Assembly (NCBI GenBank): GCA_005887855.1
Contig: VBQB01000044.1
Span: forward strand, 1-26,279
Source of the DNA: Verrucomicrobiota bacterium
GTDB taxonomy: Bacteria; Verrucomicrobiota; Verrucomicrobiae; Chthoniobacterales; UBA10450
Reading direction: 5' to 3'
Length of the DNA: 26,279 bases
Shown here: piece by piece, positions 1 to 7,251 of the stretch
Layout of the letters: each line of letters begins with the position of its first letter
How positions within the stretch are numbered: position 1 is the first letter of the stretch
Program-made: the position numbers and the translations under genes
Notes under the pieces: model-generated
Told to the model about the DNA's origin: nothing
Seen by the model: only the letters and a program-made list of their open reading frames with translations
The model's database searches: none

Positions 1-268
1 GAGAAAATCGCTGGAAACTCTCGTCGAAGTCCTCCTTGCGATCGAGCCAGCGGTAAACGGCTCCCCAGGCGCCGGGTGCGAAATTGACCAGCGCCAGATA
101 GCTCTTTCGCACGAGCTTGTTGACTGACCCGTAGGCTTCGGCAAAGAGATCGCGCAATTCAACCTCGCTCTGTTCTGGGGCGACCCGAGCCAATCCATCG
201 CGAACTCCTCGCGCAGCACTATTGTGACCCTCTCCAAAGCTGGCGGTAAGGATCAGTATTCTTTTCAC
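1..268 (-). CDS. Processive glycosyltransferase (MGDG synthase/UgtP-like), N-terminal fragment
   Basis: The gene runs off the left edge; only about 89 N-terminal residues are visible. I chose the GTG at 268-266 because an in-frame TAA lies two codons upstream. The protein begins MKRILILTASFGEGHNSAAR, the nucleotide-sugar glycosyltransferase N-terminus (first Rossmann strand followed by a Gly/His-rich loop) typical of diacylglycerol glucosyltransferases and MGDG synthases of the GT28 type. Known members add sugar from UDP-sugars to diacylglycerol at the inner face of the cytoplasmic membrane. The visible stretch includes an acidic/aromatic helical segment (LFAEAYGSVNKLVRKSYLAL), as expected for the membrane-associating N-domain. 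It is divergent from the YihY-like gene with about 55 bp between starts. The acceptor and sugar cannot be told from this fragment. Confidence 0.72.
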   Translation of the reverse strand, partial: MKRILILTASFGEGHNSAARGVRDGLARVAPEQSEVELRDLFAEAYGSVNKLVRKSYLALVNFAPGAWGAVYRWLDRKEDFDESFQRFS

Positions 269-323
269 GATTCGTTAGGCAAGGCTGGCAAGACTGATGC
301 GGACGGAAGTTTAATGGATATTT

Positions 324-1244
324 ATGCCCGGCAAAGTAAACTCTGAGGAGATGAAATATCTTGGATTCGTGTGGCGAGTCTTGCGCCGCCTAGTTTGGGA
401 AACAGCGACCGATACCACGACCGGTCTGGCTGCGCAGATGGCTTATCTTCTTCTTTTTGCTCTCGCGCCCGGATTACTCTTCCTCTGGCATTTGCTCGGT
501 CTCTTCGGCACCGATCCGGCGAAGCTGCATCAAATATTTCTTCTGTTGCAAAGCTTTATGCCGCCCGATCCTAAAGTGCAGGACATTCTCGATACAGCAG
601 TTGCCAGCGTGGTGGTAACAGGCTCCAGCGGTCTGCTCGCAAACGTCGGGATTATCGTCGGCATTTATTTCGGGACCGTTTTCATCGCCACCATCTCGCG
701 AGCATTGAGTCAAACCCATGGCGTGCGTGAAGATGCCCACTGGTGGTCGAAGTATATCATCTCATTTCTACTGCTTTTCTGGTTCGGGATCCTTATTCTT
801 TTTTCCTTTAACGCGGTGGTCTTCGGTGAAACGCTCGCCGGAATTGCAGAAGTCAATTTTCAGCTCACCATCCCATTGCAGGAATGGGTTGCCGCTTTAA
901 GTTTGCCCTTCACCGCGCTGGCACTGATCGGTTTGGCGCTTCTGCTTTATCTCCTGACGCCAGAGAATTATCTCACGATTCGTCAAGCGTTACCGGGTGC
1001 CATCTTCTTTTCCATTGGCTGGATTATCGCGACCAAACTCTTTCAGATCTACGTGGCAAGATATGATCGTTACAACCCGACTTATCTCGCGCTGGCGTCA
1101 ATCATCGTGCTGCTCACCTGGATGTATCTGACTTGTTTACTGCTGCTTCTTGGCGGGAAATTGAACGCGATCCTTCGCCGCGAACGTGAACGTGCACGCA
1201 AAGTAACACTGCGCGAGATTGCTCCAGCAGCGCACGTAGCTTGA
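324..1244 (+). CDS. YihY/virulence factor BrkB family membrane protein
   Basis: This 306-residue integral membrane protein matches the YihY/BrkB family in length and layout. An amphipathic N-terminus (about 1-30) is followed by roughly six hydrophobic segments near residues 35-60, 95-120, 140-168, 185-212, 218-240 and 255-280, ending in a basic cytoplasmic tail (RRERERARK). Family hallmarks include the polar-interrupted first helix (TTGLAAQMAYLLLFALAPG) and a YNPTYLALASIIVLLTWMYL-type last segment. The molecular function of the family is not settled; it was once misnamed ribonuclease BN. The ATG at 324 is used. Another ATG at 351 sits directly against GAGGAG (345-350) with no spacing, so it is a poorer start although it would remove only nine residues. 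The next gene on the same strand begins about 110 bp downstream. Confidence 0.85.
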   Translation: MPGKVNSEEMKYLGFVWRVLRRLVWETATDTTTGLAAQMAYLLLFALAPGLLFLWHLLGLFGTDPAKLHQIFLLLQSFMPPDPKVQDILDTAVASVVVTGSSGLLANVGIIVGIYFGTVFIATISRALSQTHGVREDAHWWSKYIISFLLLFWFGILILFSFNAVVFGETLAGIAEVNFQLTIPLQEWVAALSLPFTALALIGLALLLYLLTPENYLTIRQALPGAIFFSIGWIIATKLFQIYVARYDRYNPTYLALASIIVLLTWMYLTCLLLLLGGKLNAILRRERERARKVTLREIAPAAHVA

Positions 1245-1354
1245 CTCTCCGAATGTTCTGACTTATCCGGTTCCGCTCATCTCGGTCTCTCGGCTTTCCC
1301 ATCTATGTCGCTCGCGTCCGCACGACTCCATTTGCGAGCAGGAGCTTTCGCGAG

Positions 1355-2650
1355 TTGATCGCACCGCGCGCTCTGTTACGCTCCGTCGCAGTGCTGCGTT
1401 TTCGCCTTCGGCTTGCAACTGCGCTCGCGCTTGGCGCGATCGTCGGCAGCCTCCTTCACGCGCAAGTCAGTGATGAAGAAAAGCGCAAACGCGAGGAATT
1501 TCTGGAGACGCGCCAGGAGACCGACGCCGTCTCGTCGCCGACGCCGGAGGAGTCGCCAAGCCCAATTGCGAAAGCGAAAGCGGCAAAGCAGAAATCGAAG
1601 AACAGAACCGCGGCGTCGGCGAAGGCGGGGGAATCACCCAAACCCAGCCCAAAACGAAATTTAGCGGCGAAAAAATCCAGCGAAGAAGAAGAAACAACGC
1701 CTAAGCCGAAACCGAGCGAAACACCCGAACCAAGTGTCGCTTCGGCAAGACCGAAGAAATCACCGAGCGCGACGCCAAAAACAAAAGCTACGAAGAAAAA
1801 ATCAGCCCGAAAGAAAGAAGAGTCGCCGAAGCCAAAATCCAGAACCGCGAAAGGAAAAGGAAAACCGAAAGCAGTAGAAACGCCAAAGCCCGAAAAGAGT
1901 CCCACGCCACTTTCAAAAGAATCTTCCGTCCCATCCGAAAGCCCGACCCCACCGCCACCCCACGCGGTTGCTGTGCCGACTCCGGTGGCATCGCCGCAAT
2001 CAAATATTCCGCGCGCTGTTCCGGCGGAAGAGCGAGCGCAAGTTGTCATAGAGAAATCCGGTTTCGAAGCAGATCAAGGTCTCGAACCGCTGCCATCCCC
2101 GCCACCGCGTAGAGGTTTTTGGCCGTGGTCCAGGAGCCGTTCGAGCGCCTACCGTTATCTGACGAGATCGGTGATCGAAGAGATCCGCCGCGCGCCGGTG
2201 CAGCGACGTCGTTGGCAATTTATCGTTGTCCACAATAGCGGGACACGGCAGGGAAACGCGCGCGTCTTCGATTATTACCATCGGCATGTCCGCCGGATGC
2301 AGAATGGCCTCGCCTATCACTTCGTGATTGGCAATGGGACATCGACCGGCAACGGCCAGATTGAGGTAGGAGACCGGTGGCGGCGCCAAATCAACGGCGG
2401 TCATGTGCACAGCGATTATTTGAACAACATTTCGCTCGGCATTTGTCTGGTGGGAGACTTCAATCGCGACAAGCCAACCCGCGCGCAGCTCGACTCGTGC
2501 GAAGAACTAATTCGCTATCTGCGACAGCGCTGCGGCAAGATCGACCGGCACGACATCGTCGTGCGGCCACATCGCGAAATGAATCCGCCGCGTTGGGCTA
2601 CTGATTGTCCGGGCGATGTGTTCCCCTATTCCTGGTTCCGGAGATTTTAG
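1355..2650 (+). CDS. Secreted N-acetylmuramoyl-L-alanine amidase (amidase_2/PGRP fold) with Lys/Pro-rich linker
   Basis: The 431-residue protein probably starts at TTG 1355, with GGAG at 1341-1344 as ribosome binding site. Residues 1-36 form a signal peptide with a likely cut after LLHA. Residues about 45-245 are a low-complexity Lys/Pro/Ser/Thr/Glu region. The C-terminal domain (about 280-431) is an amidase_2/PGRP-type zinc amidase: VVHNSGT with His293, YHF with Tyr321, NISLGICLVGDFN, RPHRE with His406, and TDCPG with Thr416 and Cys418. These match the two His and one Cys zinc ligands plus the catalytic Tyr and Thr of T7 lysozyme/PGRP amidases, so the enzyme should be active. The family cleaves the bond between MurNAc and L-Ala of the stem peptide. 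It would act outside the cytoplasmic membrane. The stop lies only 13 bp from the convergent gene at 2664. Confidence 0.85.
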   Translation: MIAPRALLRSVAVLRFRLRLATALALGAIVGSLLHAQVSDEEKRKREEFLETRQETDAVSSPTPEESPSPIAKAKAAKQKSKNRTAASAKAGESPKPSPKRNLAAKKSSEEEETTPKPKPSETPEPSVASARPKKSPSATPKTKATKKKSARKKEESPKPKSRTAKGKGKPKAVETPKPEKSPTPLSKESSVPSESPTPPPPHAVAVPTPVASPQSNIPRAVPAEERAQVVIEKSGFEADQGLEPLPSPPPRRGFWPWSRSRSSAYRYLTRSVIEEIRRAPVQRRRWQFIVVHNSGTRQGNARVFDYYHRHVRRMQNGLAYHFVIGNGTSTGNGQIEVGDRWRRQINGGHVHSDYLNNISLGICLVGDFNRDKPTRAQLDSCEELIRYLRQRCGKIDRHDIVVRPHREMNPPRWATDCPGDVFPYSWFRRF

Positions 2651-2663
2651 GAATGAGCGCGCG

Positions 2664-3794
2664 TCAATTCCGTTGTGCCACCATCAAATTGGCTTCTTTG
2701 TAGTTCCAGCGATAACCGAACCCGAAGTCAAGCGGCGGTGGATTGCTTTGTGCGAAGAGCTCTTGGAGTTTGGGCTGGTAATATTGTTTGAACAGCTCAA
2801 TCGGACCGAGGTAATTGCCGAAAAAGCGCAAGTTCCACTTGCCTGGATCGAAGTAAGCCAGCGGAATTCCCGAGTCGTCCTGCACAATTCTGTTGCTGTG
2901 CGCGAGAATGAAATTGCGGATCGTGGCGAAACCCTCCTCGAACATCAAATAGGAAGAAGATTTGAGAAAACTGGAACCGGTGCCAAAGCGTTCGCAAAAC
3001 TTCAAGAAACCGGGATTGGATTTGATTTCCCCATCGGAGATATCGGTGGTGAAATAGTACAGCGTTTGTGAATCACCTGTTTGATTGTCGGTATAGTTGA
3101 TCCGCACGGCGGAGATGCTGCCGCCTTTTTTTCCCGGCGCGCTTTCCTGAAAGGTTCCGTTACTGCTAAGAGAACCGAACGTCACCCTGGTGATCGATTT
3201 ATCGGCGCGCGCGACGAAAACGTAAAGAATAGGTAACACCCCATTAAGGTTCTGTTGTTGAAGATCAACTTTCATGTCTTTCGTGATGAAGTAGGTCGTG
3301 GTGAGCGAGGACTTCATTGCGTTCTCCAGGTTTCCGAGCGCGCCGGAGAGGTTCGCGATGCGCAACGGATCGGGCGGCGGTCCCATCGATTCCTTTCCGC
3401 ACAGAATATAGACCGATGCTCTGGGGAAAAATTGATCGACGTATAAAAAATCGGGACCACTGAACATATAAAACGCGACCGGAATTGATTGCGTTGCTTC
3501 CGAAAGATGGATGTCCTCCCACGCATGCAGTTTTTGGAGTTCGCGCAGATTCAATTTTGAGAACTCCTTTTCAAAGTACGCCGAATGAGCCTGCCAGGCT
3601 GGGTCCTGGGTGAGCGGCGCGAGTGGAGAATTTGGCGAGACCGGCATCCCAGCGAGGAAGCGCGCGATATCGTTAGGCCCCGCGACCGCTGGCGGTACAA
3701 TCTGTGAATTCTCTTGCGCGTGAAGGGTGAGCGCGCTGGCAAAGATCGGCAATACGATCTTCGCGATTTTCTTTCTGAAAGAGTTGTTATTCAT
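2664..3794 (-). CDS. Unknown exported protein, translationally coupled to the APC permease
   Basis: I do not recognise this 376-residue protein. I chose the ATG at 3794-3792, ten codons inside the longest frame, for two reasons. It makes a classic ATGA overlap with the stop of the upstream permease (TGA 3793-3791), and it gives a clean signal peptide (MNNNSFRKKIAKIVLPIFAS, then ALTLHA, cut near residue 26). The mature protein is soluble and mixed alpha/beta with no further membrane segment. Conspicuous segments are PVAFYMFSGPDFLYVDQFFP (about 95-115), an RFGTGSSFLKSSSYLM stretch and a C-terminal QDDSGIPLAYFDPGKW followed by LRFFGNYLGPIELF. The last part looks conserved-domain-like and resembles hypothetical exported proteins I recall from Verrucomicrobia, Planctomycetes and Bacteroidetes. 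The function is unknown. The overlap implies co-expression with the transporter, perhaps as a periplasmic partner, but that is inference only. Confidence 0.7.
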   Translation of the reverse strand: MNNNSFRKKIAKIVLPIFASALTLHAQENSQIVPPAVAGPNDIARFLAGMPVSPNSPLAPLTQDPAWQAHSAYFEKEFSKLNLRELQKLHAWEDIHLSEATQSIPVAFYMFSGPDFLYVDQFFPRASVYILCGKESMGPPPDPLRIANLSGALGNLENAMKSSLTTTYFITKDMKVDLQQQNLNGVLPILYVFVARADKSITRVTFGSLSSNGTFQESAPGKKGGSISAVRINYTDNQTGDSQTLYYFTTDISDGEIKSNPGFLKFCERFGTGSSFLKSSSYLMFEEGFATIRNFILAHSNRIVQDDSGIPLAYFDPGKWNLRFFGNYLGPIELFKQYYQPKLQELFAQSNPPPLDFGFGYRWNYKEANLMVAQRN

Positions 3795-5128
3795 GTCGAG
3801 CGGCGAAGGCGTTTTCCAGCACAAAAATATAAAAGGAAACCGACGAGCATGGTCGCTAGTGCGGCCAATGATTCTGTCGTGTTAGAGCGTAAAAGATAAA
3901 TCATCATCCATATCGTAACAGCCGCGAAGGCGAGCGGCGGCAGCGGATAAGCCCACACCCGGTAGGGGCGGGGCAAAGCAGGCTGGGTCGCGCGCAAAAC
4001 GATGACACCGAGCACCGCAAGCAGTGAGCAGAGCAGCAGACTGAATTGAATGTAAACAAGGACGAGCTCAAAACTTCGCGTGAGCAAAAGCAAGTTTACG
4101 ATCAGCAACTGCAGAATAATGGCGTTGATGGGAATGCCGTCACGATTCTTGCGGCCAAGCAATCGAAGCAGCCAATGATCTTCGCCCATCGACATGCTGA
4201 CCCGAGGCCCGATCCACGTCATTGAACTGATTGAGGAAATCAGTCCGAAACAAATGACCGCGCCGGCAACGCGTCCGCCGTTTGCTCCGAAAATGTGTTT
4301 GCCGGCGATCAGGGCAACTTCGAGTTGACCGCGCATTTCGAACTCGGGCGTCGTCGCGAGAAAGATTGCATTGAGGAGAACGTAGGCTGCAATGACGACG
4401 AGTGTGCCGGCGAGCAATGAGCGGGGCACATTTTTTTCCGGCCGCTTGATTTCGCCCGTAATGTAGGCCGACGCGTTCCAGCCAGAGTAGGAATACATCA
4501 CGTAAACCAGCGCCACCGCGAACGGCCCGCTGAAGATCGACATCGTGTCGCTGGGCGCAGGCAAAAAGCTGATCGGTTGCTTCGATCGAACAAGAAATCC
4601 AGCGGTGATGAGCGCCCCGATAAGCAGCAATTTCAACAGCGTCCAGAGATTCTGGAATGCGCTGCCGACGCGCAAATTGCCGAGATGAAAAAGCGCCACG
4701 ATCCAGACGATGGCGAAGGAGAGCAGGACGGGCGAACCAGAGCTGAAAACGCCCTGAAAATATTTTCCAAAAGCCATTGCGGCGAGCGCGATGGGCGCGG
4801 CGAAACCAACCGTGGCGGAAACGAATCCCGCCATGAATCCGACCGCTGGATGATAAATCTGCGAAAGAAAATGATATTCGCCTCCGGAGCGCGGCAGCGC
4901 GGCGCTCAGTTCGCCATAGCAAAGCGCGCCGCAAAGCGCCACGATTCCGCCGACGACCCACAGCATGAGCAAGGCGAACCCGGATTGAATGTCCGCCAAT
5001 TGGAAACCGAGACTCGTGAAAATGCCGGTGCCGATGATATTGGCAATAACGATTGAGCACGCCGTCATGAAACCGATCGTGCGCTGCGGCGTTGGCGCTT
5101 CCAAGGAACGAGCTTCGGCGGTGGTCAT
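3791..5128 (-). CDS. APC/LAT-type amino acid permease
   Basis: The 445-residue polytopic protein has about twelve hydrophobic segments. The first helix carries the substrate-binding bend typical of APC transporters (ANIIGTGIFTSLG, about residues 29-41). The third region includes LPRSGGEYHFL, and YSGWNASAYITGEIKRPEKN near residues 215-235 is a LAT/APC-family signature at helix 6 and the following loop. The family exchanges or takes up amino acids across the cytoplasmic membrane; the substrate cannot be named from sequence alone. The 3' end overlaps the following exported-protein gene by four bases (ATGA), indicating an operon. A short perfect inverted repeat (5143-5159) lies just upstream of the start in the presumptive 5' leader. 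Confidence 0.88.
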   Translation of the reverse strand: MTTAEARSLEAPTPQRTIGFMTACSIVIANIIGTGIFTSLGFQLADIQSGFALLMLWVVGGIVALCGALCYGELSAALPRSGGEYHFLSQIYHPAVGFMAGFVSATVGFAAPIALAAMAFGKYFQGVFSSGSPVLLSFAIVWIVALFHLGNLRVGSAFQNLWTLLKLLLIGALITAGFLVRSKQPISFLPAPSDTMSIFSGPFAVALVYVMYSYSGWNASAYITGEIKRPEKNVPRSLLAGTLVVIAAYVLLNAIFLATTPEFEMRGQLEVALIAGKHIFGANGGRVAGAVICFGLISSISSMTWIGPRVSMSMGEDHWLLRLLGRKNRDGIPINAIILQLLIVNLLLLTRSFELVLVYIQFSLLLCSLLAVLGVIVLRATQPALPRPYRVWAYPLPPLAFAAVTIWMMIYLLRSNTTESLAALATMLVGFLLYFCAGKRLRRST

Positions 5129-5142
5129 CGTCAGATCGACAA

Positions 5143-5159
5143 TCCCGAAATTATCGGGA
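5143..5159 (-). promoter_or_regulatory. Short inverted repeat in the permease leader
   Basis: TCCCGA (5143-5148) and TCGGGA (5154-5159) form a perfect 6-bp stem around a 5-nt loop, 14 bp upstream of the permease ATG on the minus strand. It could be an operator or a leader hairpin limiting translation. There is no T-run, so it is not a terminator. Confidence 0.3.
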
Positions 5160-5330
5160 CTCGCGAATAATTTAGGAATTGCATTCGACTGAATGATTAG
5201 CGAACGGACTCGCGCTGCTATCGTCTTCTGCGCGCTGCTGTTAGTTCCTGGCTAAGGATGAGCACTGAGTCATATGTGCAAATTTTGATAAGTTGTCAGA
5301 AGCGATTCCCGGCATCACTTTGAAAGCGAG

Positions 5331-5750
5331 ATGAACCCACATCCCAAGCTCTCCATCGAATCGGCAACCCAACTCGCGGTCTTTCTTGCAAATCGTCCCG
5401 GCGCGCTCGCCCGCGTGTGTGAAGCACTGGCCAAAGCCGAAATTAACATCCACGCGCTCACTACTTCCGACACGGCCGATCATTCGGTCGTGCGCATGGT
5501 AGTAAGCGATCCGACTAAAGCGCTCATGCTTTTGGGCGAAGCTGGCGTACTCGCACTCGAGACGGATGTGCTCATGATCGAAACAGCGAACGAACCGGGC
5601 GTCCTCGCAAAGATCGCCGAGCGACTCGCGAAAGCGGAAATCAACATCGAATACGCCTACATGGCGACCGGCGCGCAATCACCGAAAGGCCTCATCGTCC
5701 TGCGCCCATCCGACGTCGATAAAGCGCAGCATGCGTTGCGTGACTTGTAG
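5331..5750 (+). CDS. Double ACT-domain small-molecule sensor protein
   Basis: The 139-residue protein consists of two ACT-type betaalphabeta-betaalphabeta domains. The first spans about residues 10-70 (FLANRPGALARVCEALAKAE, then INIHALTTSD) and the second about 75-139 (ETANEPGVLAKIAERLAKAE, then INIEYAYMAT). Both keep the Pro-Gly turn at the first strand-helix junction and the following INI strand, the usual ligand-binding geometry. ACT domains bind amino acids and regulate enzymes or transport. Stand-alone tandem ACT proteins without a catalytic domain are thought to be regulatory. It is divergent from the APC permease with about 200 bp between starts, so amino-acid sensing for that permease is plausible but unproven. 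No strong ribosome binding site precedes the ATG. Confidence 0.85.
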   Translation: MNPHPKLSIESATQLAVFLANRPGALARVCEALAKAEINIHALTTSDTADHSVVRMVVSDPTKALMLLGEAGVLALETDVLMIETANEPGVLAKIAERLAKAEINIEYAYMATGAQSPKGLIVLRPSDVDKAQHALRDL

Positions 5751-5772
5751 CGCGCGTTAGACTGTCTTTTTC

Positions 5773-6336
5773 CTAGTAAATCCGCGGAATCAGCCGCTTC
5801 GTCCGGGCCATATAGGCGCGGTAATTCTCACCAAGCGCGTCAGTTAGCGCGCTTTCCTCGATCCGAATGCGCCAGAGGAATGCACCGATGATCGGTGCGG
5901 TCAGAAACAAGATTGATAACCAATTCCCGAAACAAAATCCCAAGCCGAGGAATGCCAGGAGCGCGCCAGTGTAGGTGGGATGGCGAATGCAGCGATAAGG
6001 ACCAGAATCGATCAGCTTATGTTCGGGCGAGACTGAAACATCCACCGTAAAGTAGCGACCGAGATAACCGATCGAATACCAACGCAGAGCCAGGCCGCCC
6101 AGAAATAAGACAAAGCCGAAAAGATAAAATCCTACCGGATATGGGAGGGTTGCGCTCGGAAAAAGCCAGACCATTTGGATACCGAGCCAAAGACTGACAA
6201 TGATGACCGTCCAGAGCAGAATAAGGGAGCGGTGGTCGTGGGAAATGCTTTGCGTCCGCGAGTGCCGGGTGAAGGCGAGGTAAAGCTCCGAAAGGCCGTA
6301 GATCGCGGCCAACAGCAATGGATTAGGCAATCGCAT
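5773..6336 (-). CDS. Isoprenylcysteine carboxyl methyltransferase-like membrane protein
   Basis: The 187-residue integral membrane protein has four to five hydrophobic segments. Its C-terminal half carries the ICMT/PEMT (methyltransf_16-like) signature: LIDSGPYRCIRHPTYTGALL, a hydrophobic hairpin, then IRIEESALTDALGENYRAY. In characterised ICMT enzymes these segments bind S-adenosylmethionine at the membrane face. Bacterial members methylate unknown small molecules or lipids, since protein prenylation is not expected here. The gene faces the ACT-domain gene, with about 20 bp between stops. The L,D-transpeptidase gene upstream on the same strand is about 210 bp away, so a separate promoter is likely. 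Substrate unknown. Confidence 0.83.
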   Translation of the reverse strand: MRLPNPLLLAAIYGLSELYLAFTRHSRTQSISHDHRSLILLWTVIIVSLWLGIQMVWLFPSATLPYPVGFYLFGFVLFLGGLALRWYSIGYLGRYFTVDVSVSPEHKLIDSGPYRCIRHPTYTGALLAFLGLGFCFGNWLSILFLTAPIIGAFLWRIRIEESALTDALGENYRAYMARTKRLIPRIY

Positions 6337-6503
6337 GAGGAATTATTTCTGAAAGATAGGCCCCTGCTCCAAGATTCTGCGGCTCCTGCGGTACATCGAC
6401 AAGCTGAAACGACGACGACACAGCGATCCAAAGGCTTCGCCTGCTTCTGCGGATAAAGCCACGGCCCTATGGGAGTTTCTGGACGGATCCGCGCAAAAGG
6501 CAG

Positions 6504-6520
6504 ACGGGCCACAGGCCCGT
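6504..6520. repeat. Perfect 7-bp palindromic hairpin
   Basis: ACGGGCC (6504-6510) and GGCCCGT (6514-6520) pair perfectly around a 3-nt ACA loop. It lies 28 bp beyond the stop of the minus-strand L,D-transpeptidase gene. On the minus strand it is followed by CTGCCTTTTG, so it could be a weak intrinsic terminator. Its sequence also resembles GC-rich dispersed palindromes I recall from soil Verrucomicrobia genomes; I cannot check copy number here. The surrounding 6337-6547 holds no gene I can support. Confidence 0.45.
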
Positions 6521-6547
6521 GGTTACAGGGGCGCCGCTACTTGGGAC

Positions 6548-7072
6548 TTACGGGCGAATCTCGATTGTCGTGCCGTCCGGTGTCACCCGCCAAACTTCTT
6601 CGATCTCCTCATCGGTGAGGCCGATACAGCCCGCGGTCCAGTCCCTCCAACGATGAAACGCGCCTATCCAGCCGAGTCCATTTCGAATGCCGTGTATCAT
6701 GATATCAAAACCAGCCGAGACACTGCGCTCGGTGGAGCGCCTGTTGTCGTCATCTGATGGATAGGAAATGTGCAGCGCAAGATGAAAGCTGCTTCGCGCA
6801 TTCCGGCTGTCGATCTTGTAGATTCCTTCGGGCGTTTTCATGTCGCCCTCCTCTTGCTTTGGGCCGACCGGATTGCGCCCCAGCGCAACGCGGTAAGTCT
6901 TGAGCCGTTTGCCGTCGCGAAAGATCGATAAATTTCGCGCCGATTTTTGGACGACGACCCGATCGATCGTCGTCGCGGCTGGCAACGGACGCCAATTGTG
7001 GTGCGCGTAGAGATAGATCGCCAGTGCCAGCACACAGATGACGACAGACGGCAGAGTGATCTTGCGAATCAC
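6548..7072 (-). CDS. Membrane-anchored L,D-transpeptidase (YkuD domain)
   Basis: The 174-residue protein has an N-terminal membrane anchor (about 4-23) followed by a single YkuD catalytic domain. Strand VVVQKSARNLSIFRDGKRLK (about 39-58) opens the domain. The active site shows IMIHG with His127 and the family motif DWTAGCIGLTDEE with nucleophile Cys149. This matches the HXG...SXGC[IV] pattern of L,D-transpeptidases, with Thr in place of Ser. The short WIGAFHRWRDW segment between them, carrying His140, is typical of the small bacterial forms. Such enzymes make 3-3 peptidoglycan cross-links or attach proteins to the wall, on the outer face of the cytoplasmic membrane. The divergent neighbour is glgX, with 179 bp between starts that contain two hairpins. 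Confidence 0.88.
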   Translation of the reverse strand: MIRKITLPSVVICVLALAIYLYAHHNWRPLPAATTIDRVVVQKSARNLSIFRDGKRLKTYRVALGRNPVGPKQEEGDMKTPEGIYKIDSRNARSSFHLALHISYPSDDDNRRSTERSVSAGFDIMIHGIRNGLGWIGAFHRWRDWTAGCIGLTDEEIEEVWRVTPDGTTIEIRP

Positions 7073-7130
7073 GTCGTGAGCTTTTGACGGCTTAGCTAAA
7101 AACGCAAACGAGCAGACGGAACGGCCGCTC

Positions 7131-7168
7131 GGAAATTAGCCGGTGGTTTGCACGACCGGCTAGTTTCC
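7131..7168. promoter_or_regulatory. 14-bp-arm inverted repeat in the L,D-transpeptidase/glgX intergenic region
   Basis: Arms 7131-7144 (GGAAATTAGCCGGT) and 7155-7168 (ACCGGCTAGTTTCC) pair along all 14 positions with a single T-G wobble, around a 10-nt loop. It begins 58 bp upstream of the minus-strand L,D-transpeptidase start and ends 83 bp upstream of glgX. Candidate operator, leader hairpin for glgX, or mobile palindrome remnant. Confidence 0.5.
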
Positions 7169-7172
7169 TAAC

Positions 7173-7185
7173 ATCCCTGCGGGAT
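7173..7185 (+). promoter_or_regulatory. Small second hairpin in the glgX leader
   Basis: ATCCC (7173-7177) and GGGAT (7181-7185) flank a TGC loop, five bases after the larger inverted repeat. It is short enough to be chance, but it gives a tandem stem arrangement in the glgX leader. Confidence 0.2.
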
Positions 7186-7251
7186 CGTATTTGATCTCAC
7201 GTTTGCGATTGCCAATCCGTGTTCCGTGTTGGATAGGAACGCCGCGCGTTT

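Noticed and set aside
1456..2049. Gly/Phe-rich open frame of about 197 codons opposite the amidase linker
   Set aside because: It is the mirror of the Lys/Pro-rich low-complexity linker; the sense frame has signal peptide and catalytic domain in continuity.
3795..3824. Longer start for the exported protein (ten extra residues beginning MCWKTPSPLD)
   Set aside because: It lies inside the permease gene, spoils the signal peptide and ignores the ATGA coupling at 3794.
4140..5060. Open frame of about 306 codons on the minus strand in another phase of the permease gene
   Set aside because: Arg/His-rich translation without domain features; it is a shadow of the clearly real permease frame.
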